Shown: positions 46,867 to 55,991, numbered from the stretch's first letter. The stretch: 64,000 nt of DNA from Streptomyces sp. AC558_RSS880 (GCF_019049255.1 NZ_JAGMUJ010000061.1:51784-115783), one strand, 5' to 3'. Numbers and translations: made by a program. The notes: generated by a model from the sequence alone, not told the origin.

Positions 46867-48912
46867 TCAGTCGCCGTTGCCCGGCGTCGGCGTCGTCTTC
46901 TGGATCTGCATCAGGAACTCGGCGTTCGACTTCGTCTGCTTCATCTTGTCGAGGAGCAGCTCGACCGCCTGCTGCTGGTCGAGGGCGTGCAGCACCCGGC
47001 GCAGCTTCCAGACGATGGCGAGCTCGTCGCTGGCGAGCAGGATCTCTTCCTTACGGGTACCGGACGCGTCGACGTCCACCGCGGGGAAGATGCGCTTGTC
47101 GGCGAGCTTCCGGTCGAGCTTGAGCTCCGCGTTGCCGGTGCCCTTGAACTCCTCGAAGATCACCTCGTCCATGCGGGACCCGGTGTCCACCAGAGCGGTG
47201 GCGAGGATGGTCAGCGAGCCGCCGTCCTCGATGTTGCGGGCCGCACCGAAGAAGCGCTTCGGCGGGTACAGGGCGGTCGAGTCGACACCACCGGACAGGA
47301 TGCGGCCGGAGGCCGGGGCGGCGAGGTTGTACGCACGGCCCAGACGCGTGATCGAGTCGAGCAGCACGACGACGTCGTGACCCAGCTCCACCAGGCGCTT
47401 GGCGCGCTCGATGGCGAGCTCGGCGACCGTGGTGTGGTCCTCGGCCGGGCGGTCGAAGGTCGAGGAGATGACCTCGCCCTTGACCGACCGCTGCATGTCG
47501 GTGACCTCTTCCGGACGCTCGTCGACCAGGACGACCATCAGGTGGCACTCGGGGTTGTTGTGGGTGATCGCGTTGGCGATCGCCTGCATGATCATGGTCT
47601 TGCCGGTCTTCGGCGGGGCCACGATCAGACCGCGCTGGCCCTTACCGATGGGCGCGACGAGGTCGATGATGCGGGTGGTGAGGACGCCCGGGTCCGTCTC
47701 CAGACGGAGGCGGTCCTGCGGGTACAGCGGGGTGAGCTTGTTGAACTCCGGGCGGCCGCGGCCGTGTTCGGGCGCCATGCCGTTGACGGAGTCCAGGCGC
47801 ACCAGCGCGTTGAACTTCTCGCGGCGCTCGCCCTCCTTGGGCTGGCGCACGGCACCGGTGAGGTGGTCGCCCTTGCGCAGGCCGTTCTTGCGGACCTGGG
47901 CGAGGGAGACGTACACGTCGTTCGGGCCGGGCAGGTAGCCGGAGGTCCGGATGAACGCGTAGTTGTCGAGGATGTCGAGGATGCCGGCGACCGGGATCAG
48001 GACGTCGTCGTCGGTGAGCTGCGGCTCGGAGGCCATGTCGTCGCGGCCGCGACGGCCACGGCGGTCGCGGTAGCGCCCGCGACGGCCACGGCGGCCGCCC
48101 TCGAAGTCGTCGTCCTCGTGCTGACGGTCCTGCCGGCCGCCGCCCTGCTGGCTCTGCTGACGGCCCTGGCCGCCCTGGCCCTGCTGCTGGTCGTCGCCCT
48201 TGCCGCGACGGTCACCGCGCTCGCCGCGGTCACCACGCTCACCGCGGTCACCACGCTCACCGCGGTCACGGTCGCGGCCGCGCTCACGGCGGTCGCGGCG
48301 GCGGCCCTCGCCGCCGTCGTGGTCGGCCTTGGTGTCGCCCTGCTGGACCGGGGTCTCGGCCTTGGGCTCGGCCTTCGCCTCGGCGGTGACCGTCTCGGTC
48401 GCGGCGGCGGCCGGGGCACCCGCCTCGGCGGTGGCGCGACGGCGACGGCGCTCGGCGGGGGCGGCGTCCTCGGCCTGCTCGGGCTGACCGGAGGCCTTCG
48501 GGGAGGGCTGGCCCGGGATCTCGATCTGCTGCTGGGCCGCGGCCTTCTCGGCGGGGGCCTGCTCGGCCTTGGCGTCGGCCTTCTTCTCGGCGGCCTCGCC
48601 CGTACGGGTCCGGGAGGTGGCACGGCGCTTGGGCTTGGTCTCGGCGGACTCGGCCTTGGCCGGGGCGGGGGCGCCTCCGGCGGCCTGCGCCTCCTTGATG
48701 ACCTCGATCAGCTGGCTCTTGCGCATGCGCGCGGTGCCCCTGATTCCGAGGCCGGACGCGACCTGCTGCAGCTCGGCCAGCACCATGCCCTCGAGGCCGG
48801 TACCGCGGCGCCGCCGGGAGCCGGCACCGGTGGCAGGCGCGGAAGCGTCCGTGGCGGGCGCGGCAGCGGTCTCCTCGACACGTGCGCCCATCAGATCGGT
48901 GGTGTCGCTCAC
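46867..48912 (-). CDS. rho: Transcription termination factor Rho, with long Arg/Gly/Asp-rich insertion
   Basis: A 681-residue hexameric RNA helicase. Residues 1-75 hold the Rho N-terminal helical fold (LQQVASGLGIRGTARMRKSQLIEVI). A low-complexity insertion of roughly 220 residues follows, Ala/Glu-rich first and then GERGDR repeats and RGRRGRYRDRRGRRGR, before the RNA-binding cold-shock fold. The ATPase core has Walker A PPKTGKT near 432, the DERPEEV motif and Walker B VVLLDSITRLGR. Insertions like this are typical of actinobacterial Rho and strengthen RNA binding. The GTG at 48912 follows GGAAGGA. A long leader precedes it. Confidence 0.97.
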   Translation of the reverse strand: MSDTTDLMGARVEETAAAPATDASAPATGAGSRRRRGTGLEGMVLAELQQVASGLGIRGTARMRKSQLIEVIKEAQAAGGAPAPAKAESAETKPKRRATSRTRTGEAAEKKADAKAEQAPAEKAAAQQQIEIPGQPSPKASGQPEQAEDAAPAERRRRRATAEAGAPAAAATETVTAEAKAEPKAETPVQQGDTKADHDGGEGRRRDRRERGRDRDRGERGDRGERGDRGERGDRRGKGDDQQQGQGGQGRQQSQQGGGRQDRQHEDDDFEGGRRGRRGRYRDRRGRRGRDDMASEPQLTDDDVLIPVAGILDILDNYAFIRTSGYLPGPNDVYVSLAQVRKNGLRKGDHLTGAVRQPKEGERREKFNALVRLDSVNGMAPEHGRGRPEFNKLTPLYPQDRLRLETDPGVLTTRIIDLVAPIGKGQRGLIVAPPKTGKTMIMQAIANAITHNNPECHLMVVLVDERPEEVTDMQRSVKGEVISSTFDRPAEDHTTVAELAIERAKRLVELGHDVVVLLDSITRLGRAYNLAAPASGRILSGGVDSTALYPPKRFFGAARNIEDGGSLTILATALVDTGSRMDEVIFEEFKGTGNAELKLDRKLADKRIFPAVDVDASGTRKEEILLASDELAIVWKLRRVLHALDQQQAVELLLDKMKQTKSNAEFLMQIQKTTPTPGNGD
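48207..48270. repeat. 18-base tandem repeat within rho
   Basis: CGCGGTCACCACGCTCAC is repeated exactly at 48225-48242 and 48243-48260, with partial copies on both sides. Each unit encodes six residues (GERGDR in phase). Such repeats can change copy number by slippage and so vary the length of the Rho insertion. Confidence 0.7.
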
Positions 48913-49314
48913 GAAGGGTCCTTCCCTGGAGCGGACGTCGGCCTGTCTGGCTCGGCGACCGGTTGTGCTGTCCGGCATCGGTCCTTGCTGTGTGAACCGT
49001 GCCGGGGCGGTTGTCCGCCTGAGCGGCGGAAGAGATATCTGGTGATGGCGCTTCCCCGAGCCGTGGCATCCAGTGTCACGTGGCGTGGTCGCACCGGTTC
49101 CGAAGCCTGCCCTGCGGGCCGCTCAGTGTCCGCGTGCGACGTACTGCCCGCGTACGTAGCAGAGAACACAGTGCGGCTTGGGGGGCTCCCGGAAGAATGT
49201 CTGTCCCGGACGGGGACACGAGGCACCTCGCCATGGTGGGGTCGGGTGCAGACTTGAGATTAACACTACCGGATCCAACAAACATTCCCCCTCTCGAAAT
49301 CCGGCAACCGTGTG
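48913..49314 (-). promoter_or_regulatory. Long rho leader with sigma-R-like promoter
   Basis: No gene is visible in these 402 bases between thrB and rho. On the minus strand, GGGAAT (49284-49289) and GTT (49262-49264) are 19 bases apart, one more than the sigma-R optimum; TAGTGT (49263-49268) could also be a vegetative -10. Either gives a leader of about 340 bases. A hairpin (TGTCCC 49202-49207 with GGGACA 49213-49218) lies early in it. Rho genes in other bacteria are autoregulated by attenuation in such leaders; this use here is inferred. Confidence 0.5.
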
Positions 49315-50232
49315 TCAGGTGGCGAGCGGAAGCACGCTCGCGCCCTGCGCATCGAGGCTGAGCCGATTGGCGGCCCAGTCGTTGCCGGCCAGTGCTTCGA
49401 CCTTGTCGGCCGTTTCCGCGTCGGCCAGCGCCATGACCGTGGGTCCGGCGCCGGAGATCACCGCGGGGATCCCGTCCTCCCGCAGCCGCTCCACCAGGGC
49501 GGCGCTCTCGGGCATGGCCGGGGCGCGGTACTCCTGGTGCAGTCGGTCCTCGGTGGCGGGCAGCAGCAGCTCGGGGCGCCTGGTCAGGGCCTCGACGAGC
49601 AGGGCGGCACGGCCCGCGTTGGCGGCGGCGTCGACGTGCGGCACGGTGCGCGGGAGCAGGCCGCGCGCGGTCTCGGTCAGGACCGGCTTCCCGGGCACGA
49701 AAACCACCGGAACGATGGAATCAGCGGGCTCCATCCTGATCGCCCGGGCCGCGCCGCCCTCCATCCAGGACAGGGTGAAACCGCCCAGCAGACAGGCCGC
49801 GACGTTGTCGGGGTGGCCCTCGATCTCGGTGGCGAGTTCGAGCAGCGCGGTGTCGTCGAGCCTGGCCTCGGCACCTATGGTCACGGCGCGGGCGGCGACG
49901 ATCCCGGCGCAGATGGCGGCGGAGGAGGAGCCCAGGCCGCGGCCGTGCGGAATGCGGTTGGCGCAGACGATCTCCAGGCCGCGCGGCTGTCCGCCGAGCA
50001 GGTCGAAGGCGGTGCGCAGGGAGCGTACGAGCAGATGGCTCTCGTCGCGCGGGAGGGTCTCGCCGCCCTCACCGGCGATGTCGATGTGCAGCCCGGAGTC
50101 GGCCACCCGGACGACCACGTCGTCGTAGAGCCCCAGCGCGAGGCCGAGGGCGTCGAAGCCCGGGCCGAGGTTGGCGCTGGTGGCGGGGACGCGCACCCGG
50201 ACGGCGGCGGCGCGGAACGCGGGACCGGCCAT
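49315..50232 (-). CDS. thrB: Homoserine kinase
   Basis: A 305-residue GHMP-family kinase that phosphorylates homoserine, the step before threonine synthase. GHMP motif 1, VRVPATSANLGPGFDALG, opens the protein. The ATP loop GRGLGSSSAAICAG lies near 90-105 and the third motif PAVISGAGPTVMALA near 265. The ATG at 50232 gives the standard start; AAGGAG lies 12 bases upstream, rather far. It is separated from thrC by 353 bases, so it probably has its own promoter rather than being strictly in the hom-thrC transcript. Confidence 0.96.
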   Translation of the reverse strand: MAGPAFRAAAVRVRVPATSANLGPGFDALGLALGLYDDVVVRVADSGLHIDIAGEGGETLPRDESHLLVRSLRTAFDLLGGQPRGLEIVCANRIPHGRGLGSSSAAICAGIVAARAVTIGAEARLDDTALLELATEIEGHPDNVAACLLGGFTLSWMEGGAARAIRMEPADSIVPVVFVPGKPVLTETARGLLPRTVPHVDAAANAGRAALLVEALTRRPELLLPATEDRLHQEYRAPAMPESAALVERLREDGIPAVISGAGPTVMALADAETADKVEALAGNDWAANRLSLDAQGASVLPLAT

Positions 50233-50585
50233 CGCTCGAAGACTCTCCTTGAGCTGCGTGACTGTCGAATGACATTCGATGGACGTACGAGGGACATGTG
50301 AGGACGTACGAAACCCCCCTGGGATCGCCGCCGACCGGGGTGGCCGGCCGCTTTCCGGGCCGCTCCGGGCCGCTTTCCGGACCACGGAGACGCCGCGATA
50401 CCGCGGCATATGCGGCGGGCGGGTTCGGTACAGCCTATCGAAGGAAGGTTCAGTGGCGACATAGGGCGCACAGGAGGCGCACGATGCGTGTCGTAAGCCC
50501 CCTGTGCACCCCCTGCGGAGAACTTCCCCAGGTGGACGCGCTCTTACGCCCGCTGTGCGGGCCCGGTCGCGTCCGGCCGCCTGTG
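50233..50585. promoter_or_regulatory. thrC-thrB spacer with palindrome and spaced direct repeats
   Basis: No gene is visible in these 353 bases. Close to the thrB start lies a perfect 15-base palindrome, TCGAATG-A-CATTCGA (50265-50279). GGACGTACGA occurs twice at 50281-50290 and 50302-50311, exactly 21 bases or two helical turns apart. This layout suggests a regulator site or promoter control of thrB. The part near 50341-50400 is a run of GGCCGC/TTTCCGG-like short repeats that may end the thrC transcript. Confidence 0.5.
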
Positions 50586-51644
50586 CTAGACCAGGCCGAG
50601 CCGCTCGGCGGCGGTCGCGGCGTCCACCGGGACGGTGACCGGCTGCGGGGCGCCGGCGACGGCCCAGTCCGGGTCCTTCAGACCGTTGCCGGTGACGGTG
50701 CACACGATCTTCTGCCCCGGGTCGACCTTGCCCTGCTCGGCGGCCTTCAGCAGACCGGCGACCGACGCGGCGGACGCGGGCTCGACGAAGACGCCCTCCT
50801 GCGAGGCCAACAGCCGGTAGGCGCGCAGGATCTCACGGTCCGTCACCTCGTCGATGGCACCGCCCGACTCGTCCCGCGCGGCGAGCGCGAAGTCCCAGGA
50901 GGCGGGGTTGCCGATGCGGATGGCGGTGGCGATGGTCGACGGGTCCTTGACGACCTCGCCGCGCACGATCGGCGCGCTGCCGGAGGCCTGGAAACCCCAC
51001 ATGCGCGGCGTCCTCGTGCTGACCCCGTCGGCGGCGTACTCCTTGTACCCCTTCCAGTACGCGGTGATGTTGCCCGCGTTGCCCACCGGCAGGACGTGGA
51101 TGTCGGGCGCGTCACCCAGCATGTCCACGATCTCGAAGGCAGCCGTCTTCTGCCCTTCTATACGCACCGGGTTGACCGAATTGACCAGCGCCACCGGGTA
51201 GTTGTCGCTCAGCGCGCGGGCCAGCGTGAGGCAGTCGTCGAAGTTGCCGTCGACCTGGAGGATCTTCGCCCCGTGGACCAGCGCCTGGCCCATCTTGCCG
51301 AGCGCGATCTTGCCCTGCGGCACGAGGACGGCGGACACCATCCCGGCCCGCACCCCGTACGCGGCGGCGGAGGCGGAGGTGTTGCCGGTGGAGGCGCAGA
51401 TGACGGCCTTGGCCCCCTCCTCCTTGGCCTTGGAGATGGCCATGGTCATGCCCCGGTCCTTGAAGGACCCGGTCGGGTTCACGCCCTCGACCTTGAGGTG
51501 CACCTCGCAGCCCGTGCGCTCGGAGAGCACCTGCGCGGGCACGAGCGGCGTGCCGCCCTCGCGGAGCGTCACGACCGGCGTGGTGTCGGATACCGGCAGC
51601 CGGTCCCGGTACTCCTCGATGATTCCGCGCCACTGGTGGGTCAT
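50586..51644 (-). CDS. thrC: Threonine synthase
   Basis: A 352-residue PLP enzyme converting O-phosphohomoserine to threonine. The PLP lysine lies in NPTGSFKDRGMTMAISKAKEEG (about 57-78). The phosphate-binding loop PVGNAGNITAYWKG follows the NSVNPVRIEGQKT segment. It is the short class typical of actinobacteria. Its ATG lies six bases after the hom stop, with GGAGAG overlapping the end of hom, so the two are surely co-translated. Confidence 0.97.
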   Translation of the reverse strand: MTHQWRGIIEEYRDRLPVSDTTPVVTLREGGTPLVPAQVLSERTGCEVHLKVEGVNPTGSFKDRGMTMAISKAKEEGAKAVICASTGNTSASAAAYGVRAGMVSAVLVPQGKIALGKMGQALVHGAKILQVDGNFDDCLTLARALSDNYPVALVNSVNPVRIEGQKTAAFEIVDMLGDAPDIHVLPVGNAGNITAYWKGYKEYAADGVSTRTPRMWGFQASGSAPIVRGEVVKDPSTIATAIRIGNPASWDFALAARDESGGAIDEVTDREILRAYRLLASQEGVFVEPASAASVAGLLKAAEQGKVDPGQKIVCTVTGNGLKDPDWAVAGAPQPVTVPVDAATAAERLGLV

Positions 51645-51650
51645 TGCTGG

Positions 51651-52943
51651 TTACTCTCCTTCAACCCGCATGATGCTGGCGACACCGCGCACGGTGTCGA
51701 GCTTGCGCAACGCCTCGACGGTTCCGGCGAGGGCCGCGTCGGACGCACGGTGCGTGACGACGACGAGGGAGGCCTCACCGTCCTTGCCCTGCTGGCGAAC
51801 CGTATCGATCGAGACACCGTGCTCGGCGAACACGGTCGCGACCTGGGCGAGAACACCCGGTTTGTCGGCCACGTCGAGGCTGATGTGGTAGCGCGTGACG
51901 ACCTCGCCCATCGAGGAGACGGGCAGCGCGGCGTACGCGGACTCGCCGGGCCCCGTCGTCCCGCCGATCCGGTTGCGCCCCACGGCGACCAGGTCCCCGA
52001 GCACGGCGGAGGCGGTCGGCGCACCGCCCGCGCCGGGCCCGTAGAACATCAGCTGCCCGGAGGCGTCCGACTCGACGAACACGGCGTTGTAGGCGCCGCG
52101 CACGGAGGCGAGCGGGTGGCTGAGCGGGATCATCGCCGGATGCACCCGCGCGGTGACCGACGCGCCGTCCTCGGCCCGCTCGCAGATGGCGAGCAGCTTG
52201 ATGGTGCAGCCCATCTCCTTCGCGGAGGCGAAGTCGGCGGCGGTGACCTCGGTCATGCCCTCGCGGTGCACGTCGTCGAGGCGCACCCGCGTGTGGAAGG
52301 CGATCCCGGCGAGGATGGCGGCCTTGGCGGCGGCGTCGAACCCCTCGACGTCGGCGGTGGGGTCGGCCTCGGCGTACCCGAGCGCGGTGGCCTCGTCGAG
52401 GGCCTCCTGATATCCCGCGCCGGTGGTGTCCATCTTGTCGAGGATGAAGTTGGTCGTGCCGTTGACGATGCCGAGCACCCGGTTGACCTTGTCACCGGCG
52501 AGCGACTCGCGCAGCGGCCGGATCAGCGGGATGGCGCCGGCGACGGCGGCCTCGTAGTAGAGGTCCTTGCCGTGCTCCCCGGCGGCGGCGTGCAGCGCGG
52601 CGCCGTCCTGGGCGAGCAGCGCCTTGTTCGCGGAGACGACGGACGCACCGTGCTCGAAGGCGGTGGTGATCAGCGTGCGGGCGGGCTCGATCCCGCCGAT
52701 GACCTCCACGACGATGTCGATGTCGCCGCGTTTGACGAGCGCGGTGGCGTCGGTGGTGACCAGGGCCGGGTCGATGCCCTCGCGCACCCTGTCGGGCCGC
52801 CGCACGGCGACCCCGGCGAGCTCCACCGGGGCCCCGATGCGGGCGGCGAGGTCGTCGGCGTGCGTCGTCATGATGCGCGCCACCTCTGAGCCGACCACTC
52901 CACAGCCCAGCAGCGCCACCTTCAGCGGACGCGTACGCATCAT
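51651..52943 (-). CDS. hom: Homoserine dehydrogenase
   Basis: A 430-residue NAD(P)-dependent enzyme reducing aspartate semialdehyde to homoserine, the branch to threonine and methionine. The Rossmann motif GCGVVGSEVA lies at about 13-22. The catalytic core contains the Lys of ANKALLAQDG and GIVNGTTNFILDKM. A C-terminal ACT domain (about 350-430) indicates feedback inhibition by threonine. I chose the ATG at 52943 (tandem ATGATG) with GAGG upstream; a GTG at 52991 would add 16 poorly supported residues. It lies 155 bases after lysA on the same strand. Confidence 0.97.
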   Translation of the reverse strand: MMRTRPLKVALLGCGVVGSEVARIMTTHADDLAARIGAPVELAGVAVRRPDRVREGIDPALVTTDATALVKRGDIDIVVEVIGGIEPARTLITTAFEHGASVVSANKALLAQDGAALHAAAGEHGKDLYYEAAVAGAIPLIRPLRESLAGDKVNRVLGIVNGTTNFILDKMDTTGAGYQEALDEATALGYAEADPTADVEGFDAAAKAAILAGIAFHTRVRLDDVHREGMTEVTAADFASAKEMGCTIKLLAICERAEDGASVTARVHPAMIPLSHPLASVRGAYNAVFVESDASGQLMFYGPGAGGAPTASAVLGDLVAVGRNRIGGTTGPGESAYAALPVSSMGEVVTRYHISLDVADKPGVLAQVATVFAEHGVSIDTVRQQGKDGEASLVVVTHRASDAALAGTVEALRKLDTVRGVASIMRVEGE

Positions 52944-53098
52944 CCGACCTCGATTCCTGATTACCGTCTCGGTTGCACCAGTCTCACTCACCGGACGGGA
53001 CTTTCTTCCCTTGGTCCGGATCGTGAGACATCTATTTCATTTTCATGACCGAAAAGACAGAAGATCTTCCGCCGTTCGATCACGGTCTTTGTCGTCAC

Positions 53099-54490
53099 TC
53101 ATCCGACGTCGAGCCGGAGGAGATCCTCCTCCGTCTCCCGCCGCACGATCACCCGCGCCTCGCCGTCCCTGACGGCGACGACGGGCGGGCGCAGCACGTG
53201 GTTGTAGTTGCTGGCCATGGACCGGCAGTACGCCCCCGTCGCCGGCACGGCGATGAGGTCGCCCGGCGCCAGGTCCCCCGGCAGGAAGGCGTCCTTCACC
53301 ACGATGTCCCCGCTCTCGCAGTGCTTGCCGACGACCCGGCACAGCATCGGCTCGGCGTCGGACACCCGGGAGGCCAGGACGACGCTGTACTCGGCGTCGT
53401 ACAGCGCGGTCCGGATGTTGTCCGACATCCCGCCGTCCACGGAGACGTACGTCCGCAGCCCGTCGAGCGGCTTGACGGTGCCGACCTCGTAGAGCGTGAA
53501 GGCGGTGGGCCCGACGACGGCGCGCCCCGGCTCCACGGAGATGCGCGGCGTGGCGAGCCGGGCGGCCTCGCACTCCCGGGTGACGATCTCGGTCAGCGCC
53601 TTGGCGATCTCGTGCGGCTCACGGGGATCGTCGTCACTGGTGTACGCGATGCCGAGCCCGCCCCCGAGGTCGATCTCCGGCAGCTCCACCCCGTGCTCGT
53701 CACGGATGTCCTTGAGCAGCCCGACCACCCGGTGCGCGGCGACCTCGAACCCGGACATGTCGAAGATCTGCGACCCGATGTGAGAGTGGATCCCGATGAG
53801 CTCGATCCCGTCGAGCTTCAGGGCCCGCCGCACGGCTTCCGCCGCCTGCCCGCCGGCCAGCGGGATGCCGAACTTCTGGTCCTCGTGCGCGGTGGCGATG
53901 AACTCGTGCGTGTGCGCCTCGACACCGACGGTGATACGGATCTGCACCCGCTGCCGCCTGCCGAGCTCCTGCGCGATGTGCGCGACCCGGACGATCTCCT
54001 GGAACGAGTCGAGCACGATCCGCCCGACCCCGGCCTCGACGGCCCGCCGGATCTCCGCCACGGACTTGTTGTTGCCGTGGAAGGCGATCCGCTCGGCGGG
54101 CATTCCCGCGGAGAGCGCGGTGGCCAGCTCCCCGCCCGAGCACACATCGAGATTCAGCCCCTCCTCGTGCAGCCACCGCACGACGGCCCGGGAGAGGAAC
54201 GCCTTGCCGGCGTAGAACACGTCGGCGTCGCCGCCGAAGGCGGTGCGCCAGGCCCGCGCCCGGGCCCGGAAGTCCTGCTCGTCGAGGAAGTAGGCGGGGG
54301 TGCCGAACTCCTCGGCGAGCCGCTTGACGTCGATCCCGCCGACGGTGAGCACACCGTCCTCGTCACGCGTGACGGTCTCGGCCCACACCTTGGAGTCGAG
54401 GGCGTTGAGGTCGGTGGGGGGTGCGGAGTAGTGCCCCTCGGGGAGGACGTCGGCGTGACGGGGCCCGGCGGGGTGTGCGGAACGGCTCAT
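53099..54490 (-). CDS. lysA: Diaminopimelate decarboxylase
   Basis: A 463-residue PLP enzyme of the alanine-racemase fold that makes lysine from meso-diaminopimelate. The PLP lysine lies in DVFYAGKAFLSRAV near residue 78. The active-site Cys motif GKHCESGDI and GAYCRSMASNYN are present near the C-terminus. The N-terminal 30 residues are an extension seen in Streptomyces (HADVLPEGHYSAPP). It lies 17 bases after nrtL, which suggests one transcript, and precedes hom. Confidence 0.97.
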   Translation of the reverse strand: MSRSAHPAGPRHADVLPEGHYSAPPTDLNALDSKVWAETVTRDEDGVLTVGGIDVKRLAEEFGTPAYFLDEQDFRARARAWRTAFGGDADVFYAGKAFLSRAVVRWLHEEGLNLDVCSGGELATALSAGMPAERIAFHGNNKSVAEIRRAVEAGVGRIVLDSFQEIVRVAHIAQELGRRQRVQIRITVGVEAHTHEFIATAHEDQKFGIPLAGGQAAEAVRRALKLDGIELIGIHSHIGSQIFDMSGFEVAAHRVVGLLKDIRDEHGVELPEIDLGGGLGIAYTSDDDPREPHEIAKALTEIVTRECEAARLATPRISVEPGRAVVGPTAFTLYEVGTVKPLDGLRTYVSVDGGMSDNIRTALYDAEYSVVLASRVSDAEPMLCRVVGKHCESGDIVVKDAFLPGDLAPGDLIAVPATGAYCRSMASNYNHVLRPPVVAVRDGEARVIVRRETEEDLLRLDVG

Positions 54491-54507
54491 GACTGGTCTT
54501 GGGCTTC

Positions 54508-55479
54508 CTAGAGGTGGTCGGGTGCGTCGATGCCGAGCAGGGACAGGCCGCCGGCCAGCACCGTCCCGGCGGCTTCGGCGAGGGCGAGCCGGGCACGGTG
54601 GGCGGCCGAGGGTTTCTCGTCGCCGAGGGGCAGCACGGCGGGAAGCAGGGGCGGCAGGGCATCGGCGACGGTGACCAGATGCCGGGCGAGCCGGTCGGGC
54701 GCACGGTGGGTGGCGGCGGCCGCGAGGACACGGGGGTGGTCGGCGAGGACCTGGAACAACGACGGGACCTCCGCCACGGGACCGGGCTCGGGCCCGAACC
54801 CGAGGTCGGCGGCGTTGCGGAGGAGGGCCCGGGTGCGCGCGTGGGCGTACCGGACGCGGAAGAGCGGATTGTTCTCCCGCTGCACCAGATGCTCACCGTC
54901 GATCCGGGGCCGGTCGTGCGGGGCCGGGTACAGCAGGGCCCAGCGGGCGGCGTCGAGGCCGAGGACGAAGGGATCGACGGGCGCGGGGACGGGCCGGACG
55001 ACGATGCCGTCGTGGTCGTCGATGTGCACCACGGCACCCTGCGACCGGAGAACACGGGCGAGGGCCTCGGCCTGGACAACGGCACGCACCTCACGGGCCG
55101 GCCGCAGCCGGACGGTGTGGCCGCTCAGGGCCTCACCGTGCCCGTACCGGGAACCGCACCGCAGGATCTCGCGAACGAGCCCGACGGTCCCGGCGCGGGC
55201 GAGGCTGATGTTGAGGAACCCGGGCCCGGTGACGACGACCTCGCTGATACCAGGGGTCCGCAGAAGACGGGGCCGGAGGATCTCGGCGACACGCTGGGCC
55301 GGCTGCCCGGCCGGCCGCGCGAGCTGAAGGGCGACGTTGGTCGCGTAGTCCCCGCACCCCCCGGGCCCGGGAGGCGCGACGCGAACCCGCTCGGGCAGGG
55401 TCGCCACCCTCAGCTCCCCCTCGTCGACGGCACGGCGCACCGCGTGCAGCACGGTGCGGGAGAGCTCGACGGGGGTCAC
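54508..55479 (-). CDS. nrtL: ArgS-related anticodon-binding protein NrtL (no synthetase active site)
   Basis: A 323-residue protein derived from arginyl-tRNA synthetase. The N-terminal tRNA-D-loop-binding domain is recognisable (GDYATNVALQLARPAG, then VVVTGPGFLNISLA). The large catalytic domain is reduced to about 100 residues without HIGH or KMSKS motifs. The C-terminal DALR anticodon-binding domain is present (NNPLFRVRYAHARTRALLRNAADLG to the end). ArgS itself is about 550-590 residues. It cannot aminoacylate; it may still bind tRNA-Arg. It lies directly upstream of lysA, where Corynebacterium has a true argS. The GTG at 55479 has no strong ribosome site. Confidence 0.88.
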   Translation of the reverse strand: MTPVELSRTVLHAVRRAVDEGELRVATLPERVRVAPPGPGGCGDYATNVALQLARPAGQPAQRVAEILRPRLLRTPGISEVVVTGPGFLNISLARAGTVGLVREILRCGSRYGHGEALSGHTVRLRPAREVRAVVQAEALARVLRSQGAVVHIDDHDGIVVRPVPAPVDPFVLGLDAARWALLYPAPHDRPRIDGEHLVQRENNPLFRVRYAHARTRALLRNAADLGFGPEPGPVAEVPSLFQVLADHPRVLAAAATHRAPDRLARHLVTVADALPPLLPAVLPLGDEKPSAAHRARLALAEAAGTVLAGGLSLLGIDAPDHL

Positions 55480-55556
55480 GGGACAAGCGTAGGGGAGGAG
55501 GGGGGTGGGTGGACGAATGCATTCGGCCGCGGTCCCGAGATGTGGACGACCCCGGT

Positions 55557-55991
55557 TCACCCTCCCGCGTGCCCGGCGGCGGGCTCGGCGTCCCCTGCCT
55601 CGTGGACGCGCCCGAGTGGCCCCAGGATCAGCCGCTGAACGACCCGGACGAGCTCCCCGGGGTCGAAGGGCTTCGCAAGGAAGGCGTCCACTCCCACATC
55701 GAGCCCGCTCTCGATCTCGTACTGGGTGCAGGCACTGACGATGACGAGCGGGAGATGACTGGTACGGGGATCGGTACGCAGCCGGGCGGCCGTCCGAAGC
55801 CCGTCGAGCCGCGGCATGACGACATCGAGGGTGACGAGGTCGGGCCGCACCTGATGGACGACTTCCAGACACTCGGCACCATCGGCCGCGGTCACGACCT
55901 CGATGCCCTCCAGCTCGAGGTTGACCCTGATCAGCTGCCGGATGACCTTGTTGTCGTCCACAACAAGAACCCGGCCCGACGCGCCTGGCAC
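55557..55991 (-). CDS. Receiver-only (CheY-like) response regulator
   Basis: A 144-residue single receiver domain with no output domain. D12-D13, phospho-acceptor D56 in TLDVVMPRLDG, S86 and K107 in FLAKPFDPGEL are all in place. The last ~20 residues are a loose tail. The start is uncertain: GTG codons at 55991, 56012 and 56045 are in frame; I chose 55991 because the receiver fold begins there. No kinase is nearby. It is the first minus-strand gene upstream of nrtL-lysA, with a 77-base gap, and may share their transcript. Its partner is unknown. Confidence 0.88.
   Translation of the reverse strand: MPGASGRVLVVDDNKVIRQLIRVNLELEGIEVVTAADGAECLEVVHQVRPDLVTLDVVMPRLDGLRTAARLRTDPRTSHLPLVIVSACTQYEIESGLDVGVDAFLAKPFDPGELVRVVQRLILGPLGRVHEAGDAEPAAGHAGG

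Noticed and set aside
48207..48270. Tandem repeat considered as a CRISPR-like array or minisatellite
   Set aside because: Units are contiguous without spacers and encode the Arg/Gly/Asp insertion of Rho in frame, so coding use explains them. No CRISPR array is present in the window.
46792..49257. Plus-strand open frame opposite rho (over 800 codons)
   Set aside because: It is antisense to rho, and its repetitive Ala/Leu/Gly part is the mirror of the rho tandem repeats. No start signal supports it.
52944..53098. hom-lysA gap examined for a threonine or lysine riboswitch or leader peptide
   Set aside because: At 155 bases it is short, with no Thr/Ile or Lys codon-rich leader frame and no lysine-riboswitch-like fold seen by eye.
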